A stretch of 64,000 bases of DNA. Source: Udeniomyces pyricola (taxonomy: Eukaryota; Basidiomycota; Tremellomycetes; Cystofilobasidiales; Mrakiaceae). Where the stretch lies: positions 682,001 through 746,000 of the forward strand of contig BCIK01000012.1 of NCBI GenBank assembly GCA_039545295.1, written 5' to 3'. Each line of letters starts with the position of its first letter. Positions within the stretch are counted from its first letter, which is position 1. The notes beneath the pieces are model-generated. The model was not told where the DNA came from and ran no database searches. It saw only the letters and a list, made by a program, of their open reading frames with translations. Positions 34,929 to 46,324 of the stretch are shown here, piece after piece. The position numbers were made by a program, and so were the translations under genes.

Positions 34929-35771
34929 GAACATATCTTCCAACGTGTAGAGAGGACGAAGAAAGTGTGAGGATCTGTATGAGCCGTGTCTCGTGTCTGA
35001 TCGAGCTTGTTGTATGGATCTCATTCGGAGTCGTAATCGCGCTTATATGTGTATATATGTATGCTTTGGGTTCAGTGGATTGCTTTGAGCGACACATGAA
35101 GTGATGGTCGGCGGAGCGTTTGAGGGAGGTTCAAGAAAGGGGCAAGCTGATGTATAAGAAACGTCAAATTGACACGATATATCATCATGGTCACTGTATG
35201 TAATATATATATATACGTGATCGCAGTGAGTTGCGGGTGACTAGTGACTGCTGCGCTTCGACCCGTTTCAACACACGTCAACCGGAAGCACGCGTCGGCG
35301 CTTCGTGACCGAGCGAGCGTCTCTGGGCCCTGTCCTCTCTCGTCTCGTCCTGATCACCATCTATTACCTTCGGTCCGGCCGTGCACCATACAGTCTGACG
35401 ACCACACCTACAATTTGGAGCCTCAAACACCTCATCAGAGCACATCCCACTCATACAGCTGTTCAACACCACTTCAAACCTTTCCTCCCGAGCCAATCGA
35501 CATCGTCTTGCTCGCCTCTCTGATATTCATTGTACTGCATCCACCTACTGCGTCCTTGCTTCTTCGCTATCACCACCACCGCCTGGCCTGCCCAATCCGA
35601 ACCCTCTTACCTCGGTCAACTGTCAACCGAACCGGACTTCTTTTTTTGTTTCTTTGCTTTCTACCACGTGCCCTCGACTGCTTAGTGCACGCCATCAATC
35701 ACTTGTCTACCTCCATCGCTCCTGATTCCCTTCCGACGCGCCTTCTACTCTTCCCTTAACCTATCACTAGC
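34929..35771. promoter_or_regulatory. Intergenic and probable EXO84 leader
   Basis: AT-rich first half with a TA tract at about 35199-35215. The second half (about 35244-35760) is C/T-rich and open in two frames right up to the Exo84 ATG, typical of a long pyrimidine-rich 5' UTR. A CACGTG lies at about 35665. Confidence 0.4.
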
Positions 35772-38700
35772 ATGTCTCGTCCTATGCCAAATTCTTCATC
35801 CAACACCTCTGGGAGTGGAATCGGTCTTTCTCTTCCTTCGTCTGTCGCCTCCTTGAGGACGCGTCGACCTTCGGCGAAACCTGCAGACCCATCCAAGGTC
35901 CGTAAAGGATCAGGTCCACCTCCCGTCGATGGCGGTCCCAGTGAGTCGGATACCTGCCGTTGACTCAATATGTACATATTGATCCGGAACATGAACATTG
36001 AGACTCATTGATTTTGACTTTCCCTTGTGTTTAGATCGACGAATGTCACGTGTCGTCTCGGACAAAATCAAGAAGCGACTCTCAATGCGATATGCAGATG
36101 ACGCCCTTCCCACTCACCCGGCTCCGGCCGTTCCTGCCATTCCATCTGCCTTTACTGGCGCGAACCACCTTGGTCCTGCAGCGGGAGCTATGGCTCGTCG
36201 ACGTCCAACAATCGACGCCAATGCTTCGGCCTGGGGGTTGCAAGAGGGCAGTGCAGCTGGTGGTGGAGAGTACGACAGCGGCCTAGACAACGAGAGCATG
36301 AGTCTGGCCGCCTTGAGCGCGAGGAAAGGTAGTCACGACGAGAGGATTCTCGCATCGGGCAAGAGAGGGGAAGGAGTCATGCTGGACTTGACCATGCTGG
36401 GGAAGGAGGGATTCGACGCCGAGGCATGTGAGTGTCGTTTGCCAGGTCGGAACGGTGACTGCGTTGAGCGGCAGAGACATAACTGATCGATGGCATTTTT
36501 GTATTTTCTTCCCAACCTAATACACGCTTTGGTATCAGACGTCAAGACGACCCTTGCAGGTGCCTCGGCAGAGGAGATTCAAGCTTTTGCCAAGGCATTG
36601 GAGGCAAGCAAAGAAGCAACTTCAACTGATGTTTGTCCTGCTGTCTTGCGATATCTCATGAACCACTTTGATCACATCACAGTTTGCTGATCTGCATGGT
36701 TTTGTTTCTGGTTGCTTCACCTTAGCTGCAACGCAATGTGTTCAAAAAGTGAGGCCTCTCACGTGATGTTTCACCTTTGTCAGGATGCTGACTTTCGCTT
36801 CGCTTCTCTTATCTCTCGTCAGTTACGTAGAATTTGTGGTCATCTCCAAGGAAATTGCGACACTCGAGGGGGACATGCTTGAGCTCAAGGATCTGCTTGG
36901 GGAGTGGAAGGGCGTACCAGAAGCCTTGGTTGGGCTAGAGCTTGATGATCCGGTCGTTGATTGTGCGTTTCTGAACGTCTTCTGGCCGCAACTCACTAGG
37001 TATGCATTTGACTAACCACAGTATGCCATCCTCCCATCATGCTCCAGCTCGCAAAGGTTCGACCACGAGCTTAACCGCTTCACCATCTACGCGCCGCTCG
37101 TCCATGCTCGATCTCCAAAATCTCTATCGGTCCCAGCTCATGGCCCTGCATCACTCAGTGTCTGGCTCGCAGAAGTTTGTGCCTCTCGTGCCGGGGCGCC
37201 ACATCGTGACCGAGACATCGGCGTTTATCGAGCTTGACCCGGCAACGTACAAGGTCAAGGGGGCCGTCCGAATGTTTGTTCTCAACGATCTCGTGCTTGT
37301 CGCGATTGTCAAAAAGCGGCGCATGGGTGAAAGTGCGGGAAGGGAAGGACGTGAGGGGTCTGTCGGATCTATCAGTGAAGGACGTGGTCGTGGGGAGGAA
37401 GGGGATCGAAGTGGACGATTGGTCGCAGATCGATGTTGGACCTTGACCGAGGTCACTGTCGTCGACGTCAAAGATTCGGGAGGTCGGTCCTATCTTATCA
37501 TCAAGCCCCGCATATCGACCACGGAATCCAAGCTAACATAACGGGGATTTGTTGTTTCGGCTTCTGACCAGATCTTACCAATGCCATCAAGATTCGACGC
37601 GGTAAAGGGACTGCTATCTTCCGCACAGATCGTAATGAGGACAAAAGAGCGTTGCTGGCCGCATTCCGTCAAGTCGCCGAAGGGCTCGCCGAGCAAAAGA
37701 GGAAGAACATCGAGAAGGAGCAGGAGCGTAGAAGAAGCCTTTGGCAAGGCGATTATAGCGTACGTTACATCCCGCGCTTTGACCTTTGCATGCTAGAAAA
37801 ATTGTCTCGCTAACCACATGTTGGCCTGCTATTTGCTCGTTGCACAGTCTTCCGGTACAATCAATGGCGGCATTCCACCTTTGCCTCAATTCTCAAGCGG
37901 CTCGTCGTTCAGTGGTGCCCCACGATTGCCTGGTTCTAGAAGCTCTGTCGTCGACCTTGGCAGCCCTCTCAACGGCGGCCAGTCTACTCCCGGGCTGGAT
38001 CCTCAAGGGAAGAATCTCCGATGGATCGACGACTTTGGAGACGAACTTGCCGTGGCGATTGCGCTGAGAAACTGGGATGAGGCCGTCAAATTGGTGGAAA
38101 AGGGTGGGTCTCGTTCAACTCAGTGATGAGCAAAGCGCGAGAATCAAGCTGACTCTGCTGATGTGTGTCATTAATTGTCGCATCCACTGTGTGTCCAACC
38201 GTTTTGTTTCTTCCTCCTCAGCTCGAGAGCAGCTGTCTCCGGTTGTCAAATCTTCTTCTGCGGCTGCCCCAGCTACTGTCTCGCCACATATCCAGCTTCT
38301 GCGAGCCAAGCTGTTGCCTCTGGAGTCCGCTCTCGTCACCTCTCTAACTCACGAGCTCAGCTCTCCTACTCTTCGCAAACACGCTCTCATCTCGCTCGTC
38401 GCCATATTCTACCGCCTGCAGCAAGAGCATCTGGCCTCGTCGACCTTCCTCGCGGCGAGAACCGACGTTCTCAAGAAACGTGTCCGAACCATCAAATTCG
38501 AGGGCGATATCGGCAGCTACATCAACGAGCTCGCCATCGTCACTTTTATGGGCGTCAAGAACACGAGCGATTGGTTCCAAGCAGCCTTCAAGGATAACGT
38601 CATGACATCTGGTAAGCACACGCTGCGTATGCGTGGTAAACCCAATTTTTCCTATAGGTGTCTACCCACGGTTTCACTTACCGATCGTGGCGTCCGAACT

Positions 38701-39553
38701 TTGATAGGACTTGTCGGTTGGGCCAAGGATCAAATCGAAACTTTTTCCAAAATGTTCCGACGCCAAGTTTTTGGCCCTGATATCGATCCGGCTGTCGTCG
38801 AGGAGTCTCTGGATGCTGTCCGGTTACAGAGCAAGAAGGTTGGTTGGATCTGGGGTTTCTCTTTCTTTTTTCTTTTCGTCTGACGAGCCCAAGCTCTGTT
38901 GTCATCATCTTCTCTTTCTCTGGCTCACACCATTCTGTCTGTCCTCTCGCTCGCTCACACTCATCATCTAGTTCTTGATGTACGAGGGAATGGATTTCAA
39001 CTACCTTCTCCGGGATCTTTTATCCGATTCTCCCCATGCTCAAGCCATCGAGAAGCTCTACGAATCCGTTCACTCGGCGATCGAGCCTTCTTCACCTCTT
39101 CCTTCGGCCCTTCCCGGGGGGTCTACCGCCTCAGCTGGACCTGTTGCTCCTATTCCTCCACCTCCACCTGTCGCTCCCCTCGCGACGCGTCCATCTCGAT
39201 CCCGGGCGACCTCATCGGCTTCATCCAACGTACCAAGGCATCATCCGATGCCTTCGTCCTCCGCTTCTCAAGTCCCTGCTCTCCCGACTTCATCGAGAGC
39301 TCATCATCCACCTTCTTCTATCACCACGCCCACTTCCACTTCCTCCTCCCCTTCGACCGGCGTTAATTCTCGGCCCAACCAGGGTCTCTCCACGATGGAT
39401 TCTAACGTGCTCGATACTCTTGGCGCGCCAACAATGATGCGTCACGCGAGCCACGTCTCCTCGGGCGAGGGGTTGTCGACGGATGGGAGCGGAGTCGTCC
39501 CTCCGCCCCGACCGCCAAGAAGGGAGAGGCGACCAGCTCCAGGAGCTATCTGA
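35772..39553 (+). CDS. EXO84: Exocyst complex component Exo84
   Basis: Eleven exons (35772-35940, 36035-36427, 36539-36630, 36726-36748, 36823-36962, 37048-37482, 37572-37759, 37848-38103, 38222-38611, 38708-38838, 38972-39553) join in phase to 932 residues. The diagnostic helix is NYVEFVVISKEIATLEGDML, followed by ELKDLLGEWK. A PH domain follows: VPGRHIVTETSAFIELD, GAVRMFVLNDLVLVAIVKKRR, RCWTLTEVTVVDVKDSG, then TNAIKIRRGKGTAIFRT. The C-terminal helical rods begin WIDDFGDELAVAIALRNWDEAV and include SGLVGWAKDQIETFSKMFRRQVF. The tail is Pro/Ser-rich and ends in PPPRPPRRERRPAPGAI, a possible SH3 ligand. Exo84 is one of eight exocyst subunits that tether secretory vesicles to the plasma membrane. 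The fourth exon is only 23 nt. No neighbour is functionally linked. Confidence 0.93.
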
Positions 39554-40148
39554 TCAAAATGGGGAGGGAAATACCGGATGACAAAAAAAGAACACACACA
39601 CAAGAGAAAATCGAACTAACTAAAGTATCTTGGCCGTTGCGGGCTGAAACGAAGGCAAAGGGAGAGGTTGTGTGTGACTTTGGCGGTTCACGATCGCGCC
39701 TTAGTTTCTCTCTTTTTCGTTTTTCGTTTTTTTTTTTTTTTTGACATCGTACGTGTTAAGAGGTGGGAAAAGCTGGGTCATGTTTATGATGCTCACACAT
39801 GACAATAGGTGATCGAAGGAAGGGCACAAATGTGACAAAAAGAGGAAAGGGGGCGGGGCGCAGGAGGAGGCGGGAGGGGGGGATGCGAAGTGGAAGATTT
39901 AGGGTGAACAAAAATCGAAAGAAAGAAAGAAAAAACCAGAAGAAGAGAAGTAGTAAAGCAGAAATCGAGGCTTGTAACTCAGGAAACGAAAAGGCGAAGG
40001 AAGAAACAGGTGAAGAAAGAACCAAAGGAGAGCAAAAAAAAGAAAGGATCAAAAAGTAGATAGAAGAAGCAGAAAGAATAAGCAAAGCCAAACCGGGAGG
40101 AGGGGAGGGGGGAGGGGGGGGATCGCTCAAGGTTTTCTTTCTATTTAT
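39554..40148. other. Convergent intergenic region, EXO84 / PHO81 3' flanks
   Basis: Purine-rich on the plus strand (about 39800-40130), with T14 at about 39728-39741 and G-rich runs near 40100-40120. The open frames here are low-complexity Lys/Arg/Glu or Ser/Phe artefacts. Confidence 0.6.
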
Positions 40149-40333
40149 TTATTGGGAAGGCAGCGGGTAAGAGATGATGCCGTCTTGATCGAAAAAGGCG
40201 TCTACTGGGGGGAGTCCCTCGATGCCGTTACCTGAGCGAAGCATCGCCATGTCGGCTTCCCGGCCAAAGGTGACGAGTAAGAGACCGGATTCCTTGACGG
40301 AGTAGATGAGATGAGGGACTTGAGCCTGTGAGA

Positions 40334-40391
<58 letters not shown>

Positions 40392-43300
40392 GAAAAGCGC
40401 AAGGTAAAGGGTAAGTCAGATGTAGGGCGCTCGGAGTAAAATGAATTTCCCCGTCGTCGACCTTGCAAAGAAAAAAAAAAAAGGGTGGACGGCGTCATAT
40501 CGATGAGAGCACTCACAATGAGGGTCGCATCGAGGACGAGTCCGAGGAGATTGTTGGCTTTAGCAAACTTGACGGCCTCTCGGACGCTCATGCATCGCTT
40601 ATCTTCTTCCTCTTCCGGTCCCGCCGGTTTCAATCTGCCTCCTTCTCCTCCTTCCCTTCTTTCTCCTTCTGACGGCCCTTCGGTCACAGCCATCACTCTA
40701 TCCCGTGCGATGCCACAGTAGCTCGCGAAAAAGACGGCGTAATTGGGTTGCTTGAGGTTAAGGAAGCTCGCGACGTTTGGATCGAACGCCGTAAAGAAGA
40801 TCTTGCGATTCGATCGGCTTGGACTAGTCGGTGGAAAAAACGAACCCAACACGCTCGAAGGAGGGGGGGCAGCAGTCGAAGGGAATGAGTGGGTCGAGGC
40901 GGAAGAAGACGAACTGGAAGAGTAGACGGCGGTAAGGACCGAATCCACAAAGGCGTTAATTTCGATAACGTTGTTGAAGGAGAGTCGCTGGGCATCGACC
41001 TCGGTTGTATATCGGACTTCAAGATTGACCCCAAAATTCAGAGGAAGAACCTGTGATACACGAGGCAGGCGTGGGAACGAAAGAGCGTGAGCAACCAGGA
41101 TTGGCGATATTGTCTGAGCGAAGGAACCGTTACATGTGGATGTACTAAGGACATACAGCGAGTAGGGTCCCTAAGGATACCATGGACGACCGTATCAGGT
41201 TGGCCCAGACTCCGACTGCCAGCTCTCCCTTGTTGGCCTCCACTCTCAAATCCTCGAGCCGTCGACCCTTGGCTTTCGCCAACTTCTGGAACTGGTCATA
41301 CGTGACATCGGCGACACCCATCTCGAATGCTTCGATTGGCAGCTTGTGATCGCCATAGACGACGGGGATGAGATCCTTCGTCACTTGAACAATCACAGTT
41401 AGGTATTGACCTGTCAGACTCGTGGCCGTGACGAGGCCGCCATCTATGGCGCTACTCGTCGACTGTCCAGCGCTCGTGCCTGATGATGATGTGATGGGTC
41501 CGCCGCCTGATGGGGAGGAGATGTTAGGAGACGACGTCGGAATCGAGAGCGGTCGATGGGGTTGGAACTGTCGTCCGTGGTCTTGCGAAAGCCCAGTAAA
41601 GGTTGGAACCGAGGAGGCCTTCCAGTAGGTTTCCACTTGACCGTTGATTTCCAATTTGGAGCCGACGAATGGACGCACGACGCTCAGCTCGAACGCAACC
41701 TAGCCGAATGAGACAGCAGAGAAGGAGGATGGATTCAGCCATGTGATTGACTCAACGCAAGACAGTGATGCACTTTAGGCCACAACGATGGAATACAACT
41801 TACCTCGCCAATGGTCTTGAGGTGATGATCGAGAAGAGGCGCCACAAAGCTCTGACGCGTCTTGATATGGTCAAACGCTGAAGGAAGAACGACCGCGCGT
41901 CCGATGAGCTTGCTGCCGAACGTTGGGTAGAGGGAGAAGTCGAGGGAGAACTCTGGCAACGACTCTGACGCGACTTGAAAGTTGAAGACCTCTTTATCGT
42001 CGGCGAGGGGCAGGATGACCGAATGAGGAATAGAGGTCGTATCTGGTTTTGAGGTCCTACAGAAACAAGACATGAGACGATGGATATGTTCCAAGTTCAG
42101 CCAGGGATGCCAGGACTTAAGCATGACATCAGCGATGGGACTCACATGACAAGCTTCAAAGAAGACCAGGTCTGAGATAGGGTACCGTCTCGGGTGCCGT
42201 AAAGACGCACAGCAGACACGGGCGCGTGTCGATCTGTCGCAAGTCGCGAGAAAGGATGGCCGAGGGATAGTTGGACAAGGCAGCGCTTGTCCAGACTATA
42301 GTGGAAGAACATGTGTATAAAGGAGGCAGATTGAAGAGAAAATGGGCAAGGAATGTCAATGTCGCGCACATCGAGCTGAAACGAAACGCAAAATATACAC
42401 AGAAAAAATTCCGCTCGAACTTACTAGTTGTGTCCATAGACCTGTAAAGGCACGATCGGAGGTGGCAGCGAAAGACTCGGGATCATATCTCCGTCGCCTT
42501 CCATAGGATCGTCGAGCTCGAGATCAGAGCTTGGCGAAAGCGTGAGGGGCAAGGTTTCGACCGAGGCAATCAACCCTTTGTTCTTGAGAGCGAGGCCGAG
42601 CTTGTTGGCGGTCACGAGTGCGCCTGCACGAAGCAGGATGTTGATTGAGCCAACGTGCTGAAGGCAGGCAATGAACGGAAGGGCGCATCAATGTCAGTTC
42701 AGCTGTATACCCCCGCAACACCATTGCCAGAATCTCGTGTGTACTCACACCGTAGTAAGCAGCGTAGAACAGAGCCGTCTTGCCATACTCGTCGGTCACG
42801 TTGACATCGCACCCTGACTCCACTAGCACCTGCACACACTTGACGTGTCCTTCTTCGTCACCAACGGCGGCGTGGAACAGTGGAGTCCACTGGTTGTATT
42901 TGTCAGCTCGATCCTTGCCACCACCTCCTGCACCGCCCATTTCGACGAGCAAGGCGCACACGTCGGCGTGTCCCTCACGAGCAGCAAGATGCTGCGGGTA
43001 GAGCCCTTCTGAATTGGGCAAGATTTTGGAACCTTTAGAGAGAAGGAGTCGGACGAGGGAGAGATGACCGTGAAGACAAGCAAGAGAAAGTGGGATGAGG
43101 TCGAGAGAAGCCGATGTTGGGCCAAGCAGCGAGGTCGTCGGCGATGAGGAGGTATTCGAGGAAGTGAAAGAGAGCAGCGTCTCGACTGAGGAGATGTGAC
43201 CGTTGACGATGGCGTGGAGAAGTGGTGTATAACCATCTTGGTCGATGACACCGGGATCGGCGCCAACGCCGAGGAGGAACGAGGTGAGCGAGGCGTAACC

Positions 43301-45589
43301 GCCAAGCGTTGAGTAATGAAGCGCAGTTCGATCGTATGCGTCCCGTGCGGAGACATCGATACCTCGACGAACGCAATGCTTAGAGAACTCGAGACGTCCC
43401 ATAAGGGCCGCTTCGTGTAGCAGCGTTCGTCCGTTGATAGCATCGATGGAATTCCAACTAAGTTTGCCGTCACCGGCCCCACCCGTTTCGCCTACCAGCT
43501 CGATGACCTCGACGACCAGTCGACCTTCCTCCTTGACACTCAGGGCACCTTTCCAGACACACCTCTCCATTTCTCGTCGCGTCTCATTGTCGTCCACCTC
43601 GCTGAACCGGGCGAGCTCTTCCAACGCTCGGCCAAACGCGGCGAGGATCGCGTCTCGCTCACCCGTCTCAATACTTCTCGTCAGGTCATTTTCGAGATCT
43701 GAGAGCACATCGAGCGAATCGTGAACGGCGTGGGGGGTGAGATCAAACTCCAAGCGACGATCTAGGTCCAGAGCGTCGTTCAAGTCGAGGTCGGCGTCGA
43801 GAGAGAGCACATCGTCATGGAGACAGTCGGACGATCCTGTGTGAAGGTCAAGCAGATTGGCTGCAACGACGTCGGAGAGCTTCGCGATAAACTAAACAGC
43901 GAAAACAAACTTCAACAGATCAGTGAAAGCATCCAACGCAGCACGTTGCCATCTGAGACGATAGGGGGAGGGAATTAGTACGAACGGCTCGGTTGAAACA
44001 TGGCTGGACTTCGACTTGACGCTCAAGATAGAGCTCCTTTGTACTACTCTTGCTCCTCTTGTCCCACTTTTTAAGAATCTTGCGGAACCCAATGGCATTT
44101 ATTTCGATGAATTGCTGCATTTGTTCGAACCAAAGTTTCCAGAAGAGAGAGGGGGGGGGGGAGGAGTGATCAAAATCTACAGTCGTCAAAGTGAAACAGC
44201 CTTCGAAGAGATGATAGGAGGGTGACTCACCTGAAGCTTGCCCAAATCCCTCTCGAAGACCGCCCATCCTTCTTCCAAAGCCTTCCACTCCAATCTTGAT
44301 CCTGCACTACTACTAGCGTTGATGTCGGTCTGAGATGATCCTTTTCCTATCGATCCGCCAATCTCGCTGTTGCCGGTCGATCTTGAGGAGAGTCGTAGGA
44401 TCCGTTTGCGGTTTGAGAGGAGAGTGAGAAGCCGGAGGCGAAGATCCCGTTCTTTCTGCAGGTAAAACGCATTGATCTGGATGATGAAGCCGCCGAGCGA
44501 GGATCAGGATCGAATACCAAGGTGAGATCTGATGCGAAGGCAACTAGGCAAGGCAACTAGGCAAGGCAGGCAGGCAGGTATGTAGGCAGGTAGGGGGAAA
44601 GGAAAGCCTAATCATACCTTTTCTATCTCTCGTTCCAGCTTGAAGAAGAAGACTGTTCTATGGGCTAGTAGCATCTCGACTTCCTCCCTCTTCTTTCCCT
44701 TCATGCCATCACTCATAGCTCCGTTTAGAGAGCCGCCGAGACCAGCCGACGACCCAAAGTACCCGCCTCTCGGTCCACTTGGATCCGACCCGTCCAAGTC
44801 CAGTAAATCTCCCTCGGTTACTTCGCTCTCAGATCTGACTCCTCGAGCACCTCTTCGACTTCCTGGCCCGAAACCTGGAGTTGGAGGTACAGCATCGGCC
44901 GGCAATGGGGCGTGATCGTAATCGATTAGTTGATGATCCACCTCGGGAGAGGCGTTGGGAGAGGATACGTGATAGATCGAAGAAGCAGTCACAGATGATT
45001 GAGAGGGTGGAACAGGTGAATTTGAATCGGAAGACAGGTGATGTAAAGGAAGAACAGGCGTGAGGAGAGCAGCTGGTGGTGGAGGTCGGATACCGGCGGC
45101 AAGGGCGGCCAATTCGGATGCGGGTCGATTGGCTGCGAGGGAGTTGATGATCTGAGAACGAGGTGTCCAAACGAGGATTCATACAAGTGTACGTATTAGT
45201 TATGATCAGTGTCTGTCAAATTCCTCAATGAGTCGTTTGAGGTGAGTTGTGATTAGGCTCCCTTCGATGACGAGGTGAATGGGCCTGGGAGGGCAATGAT
45301 GCAATCTCATGATTGATGGAATGAGGGACGTTACCTTCTTGAGGAACTTGTAATCCAGATAGAACATTCCCCAGCCGGGGATCTGTTGGCTTTGAATTTG
45401 CTTGCCAAACTGAAAAGGCGACGTATAGCCCAAGGACCAAATCACAAACGAAGAGGCATGTGATGAGGTTGGGACGAGAGAGAGGCAGAGAGATCAGCTA
45501 CCGGAATACAGTTCCCCGCACGTTCTCGAGGTCGAATCGACTGAAAGCAGACGAGCGAGCGTGAGACCCTGATCCATACGGACCTTCAT
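40149..45589 (-). CDS. PHO81: Pho81-type phosphate regulator: SPX, ankyrin repeats, degenerate GDPD
   Basis: The SPX domain starts with a 6-nt coding exon (45589-45584, Met-Lys) spliced to 45409-45335 (FGKQIQSQQIPGWGMFYLDY) and then 45151-44618. Further SPX helices are HRTVFFFKLEREIEK, INAFYLQKERDLRLRL and EINAIGFRKILKKWDKRSKS. Ankyrin repeats run from about 43440 down to 42740: NGRTLLHEAALMGRLEFSKH, DRTALHYSTLGGYASL, GYTPLLHAIVNGH, and so on. LSLPPPIVPLQVYGHN opens the region leading to a GDPD-like domain ending VDAFFDQDGIISYPLPSQ; the last exon is 40325-40149. In ascomycete yeast Pho81 inhibits the Pho80-Pho85 kinase under low phosphate, with SPX sensing inositol polyphosphates. The GDPD part lacks the catalytic His and Glu/Asp pattern I would expect, as in other Pho81 proteins. 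Confidence 0.95.
40337..40385. repeat. (GA)n / (TC)n microsatellite acting as polypyrimidine tract
   Basis: About 24 GA units on the plus strand, so (TC)n on the PHO81 coding strand. The tract ends 11 bp before the last 3' splice site (AG at 40327-40326). Confidence 0.9.
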
Positions 45590-46324
45590 GATGTGGAAGA
45601 AGCGTCGGCTGAAAGACGAAAGACCGTGTAGAAAGTTGAGCCGAGAAGGGGCCGAAGGGTGAAGACGAGAAGAAAGGACGAGGTCGGATGGGCAAGCTAG
45701 AGCTGGAGGTGGATAGTGGCCGAGGGCAATTTAAGCGGTGTGTTTGGTTTAACTGTCGGGGCAGGTCGGAGGTGAACGAACGATCGATGGCTCAAATGAG
45801 GGCAAACAGTCGGGCTGGCCGTGTTTACCTCGTCGTGGTGAGAGGTGATGATGAGATGATGGTGAACCGGAAGAGGGAGCAAGATGGAAATTGGACAGGG
45901 TCGTGTAGGAGAGCGAAAAGTGGACGGCAAACAAAGAGATGGATTTGAATGGCGAGAGAGAGTAAGAAAGGGCCGATGTCATGCATCCGGGCAATAAAGT
46001 CCTTTGGTCCGGCACGTGCGTGCGTGCGACATGCGTATACGAGCAGCTATTTGGCCCTGCACGTCTCATCAGAATTTATAGAGATGGAACGGGTCAGCTG
46101 TGGACTATAAGTCCAGTCGACTATACAATACATGCTATAAATGATATCAAGCTACCGTTCTCTTGCTTCTCTCGCTTCTTCACTCCATGTAAAACATCCA
46201 TGTTATTCACACCACCAACAATGCATCCATGTCCTTATGCCTCCCCCATCACCCCCCCCCCCCCCCCACCCCCCCCCCCCCCCCCCCCCGCCCCCTTTCG
46301 GCCCCCCGGCCGCGCCCTCCTCCC
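45590..46324 (-). promoter_or_regulatory. PHO81 promoter, RAD30 3' flank
   Basis: The 735 bp upstream of the PHO81 start. A palindromic CACGTG sits at 46013-46018, about 424 bp upstream of the ATG; this is the core bound by Pho4-type bHLH factors in yeasts, and PHO81 is a Pho4 target in Saccharomyces. The hexamer also occurs elsewhere in the window (for example near 22283, 22439, 35665 and 47000), so chance is possible. Confidence 0.4.
46252..46295 (+). repeat. Long interrupted poly-C tract
   Basis: About 37 C residues interrupted only by single A and G bases, ending about 30 bp beyond the RAD30 stop, in its 3' flank. On the RAD30 sense strand it is poly-G. Confidence 0.9.

Noticed and set aside
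35244..35759. 171-codon open frame just before EXO84
   Set aside because: C/T-rich sequence translated into Ser/Pro/Leu/His low complexity; two frames are open at once; fits a pyrimidine-rich 5' leader.
39559..40130. Lys/Arg/Glu-rich and Pro/Phe-rich frames between EXO84 and PHO81
   Set aside because: Low-complexity purine tract in a convergent 3' region; no start context or homology.
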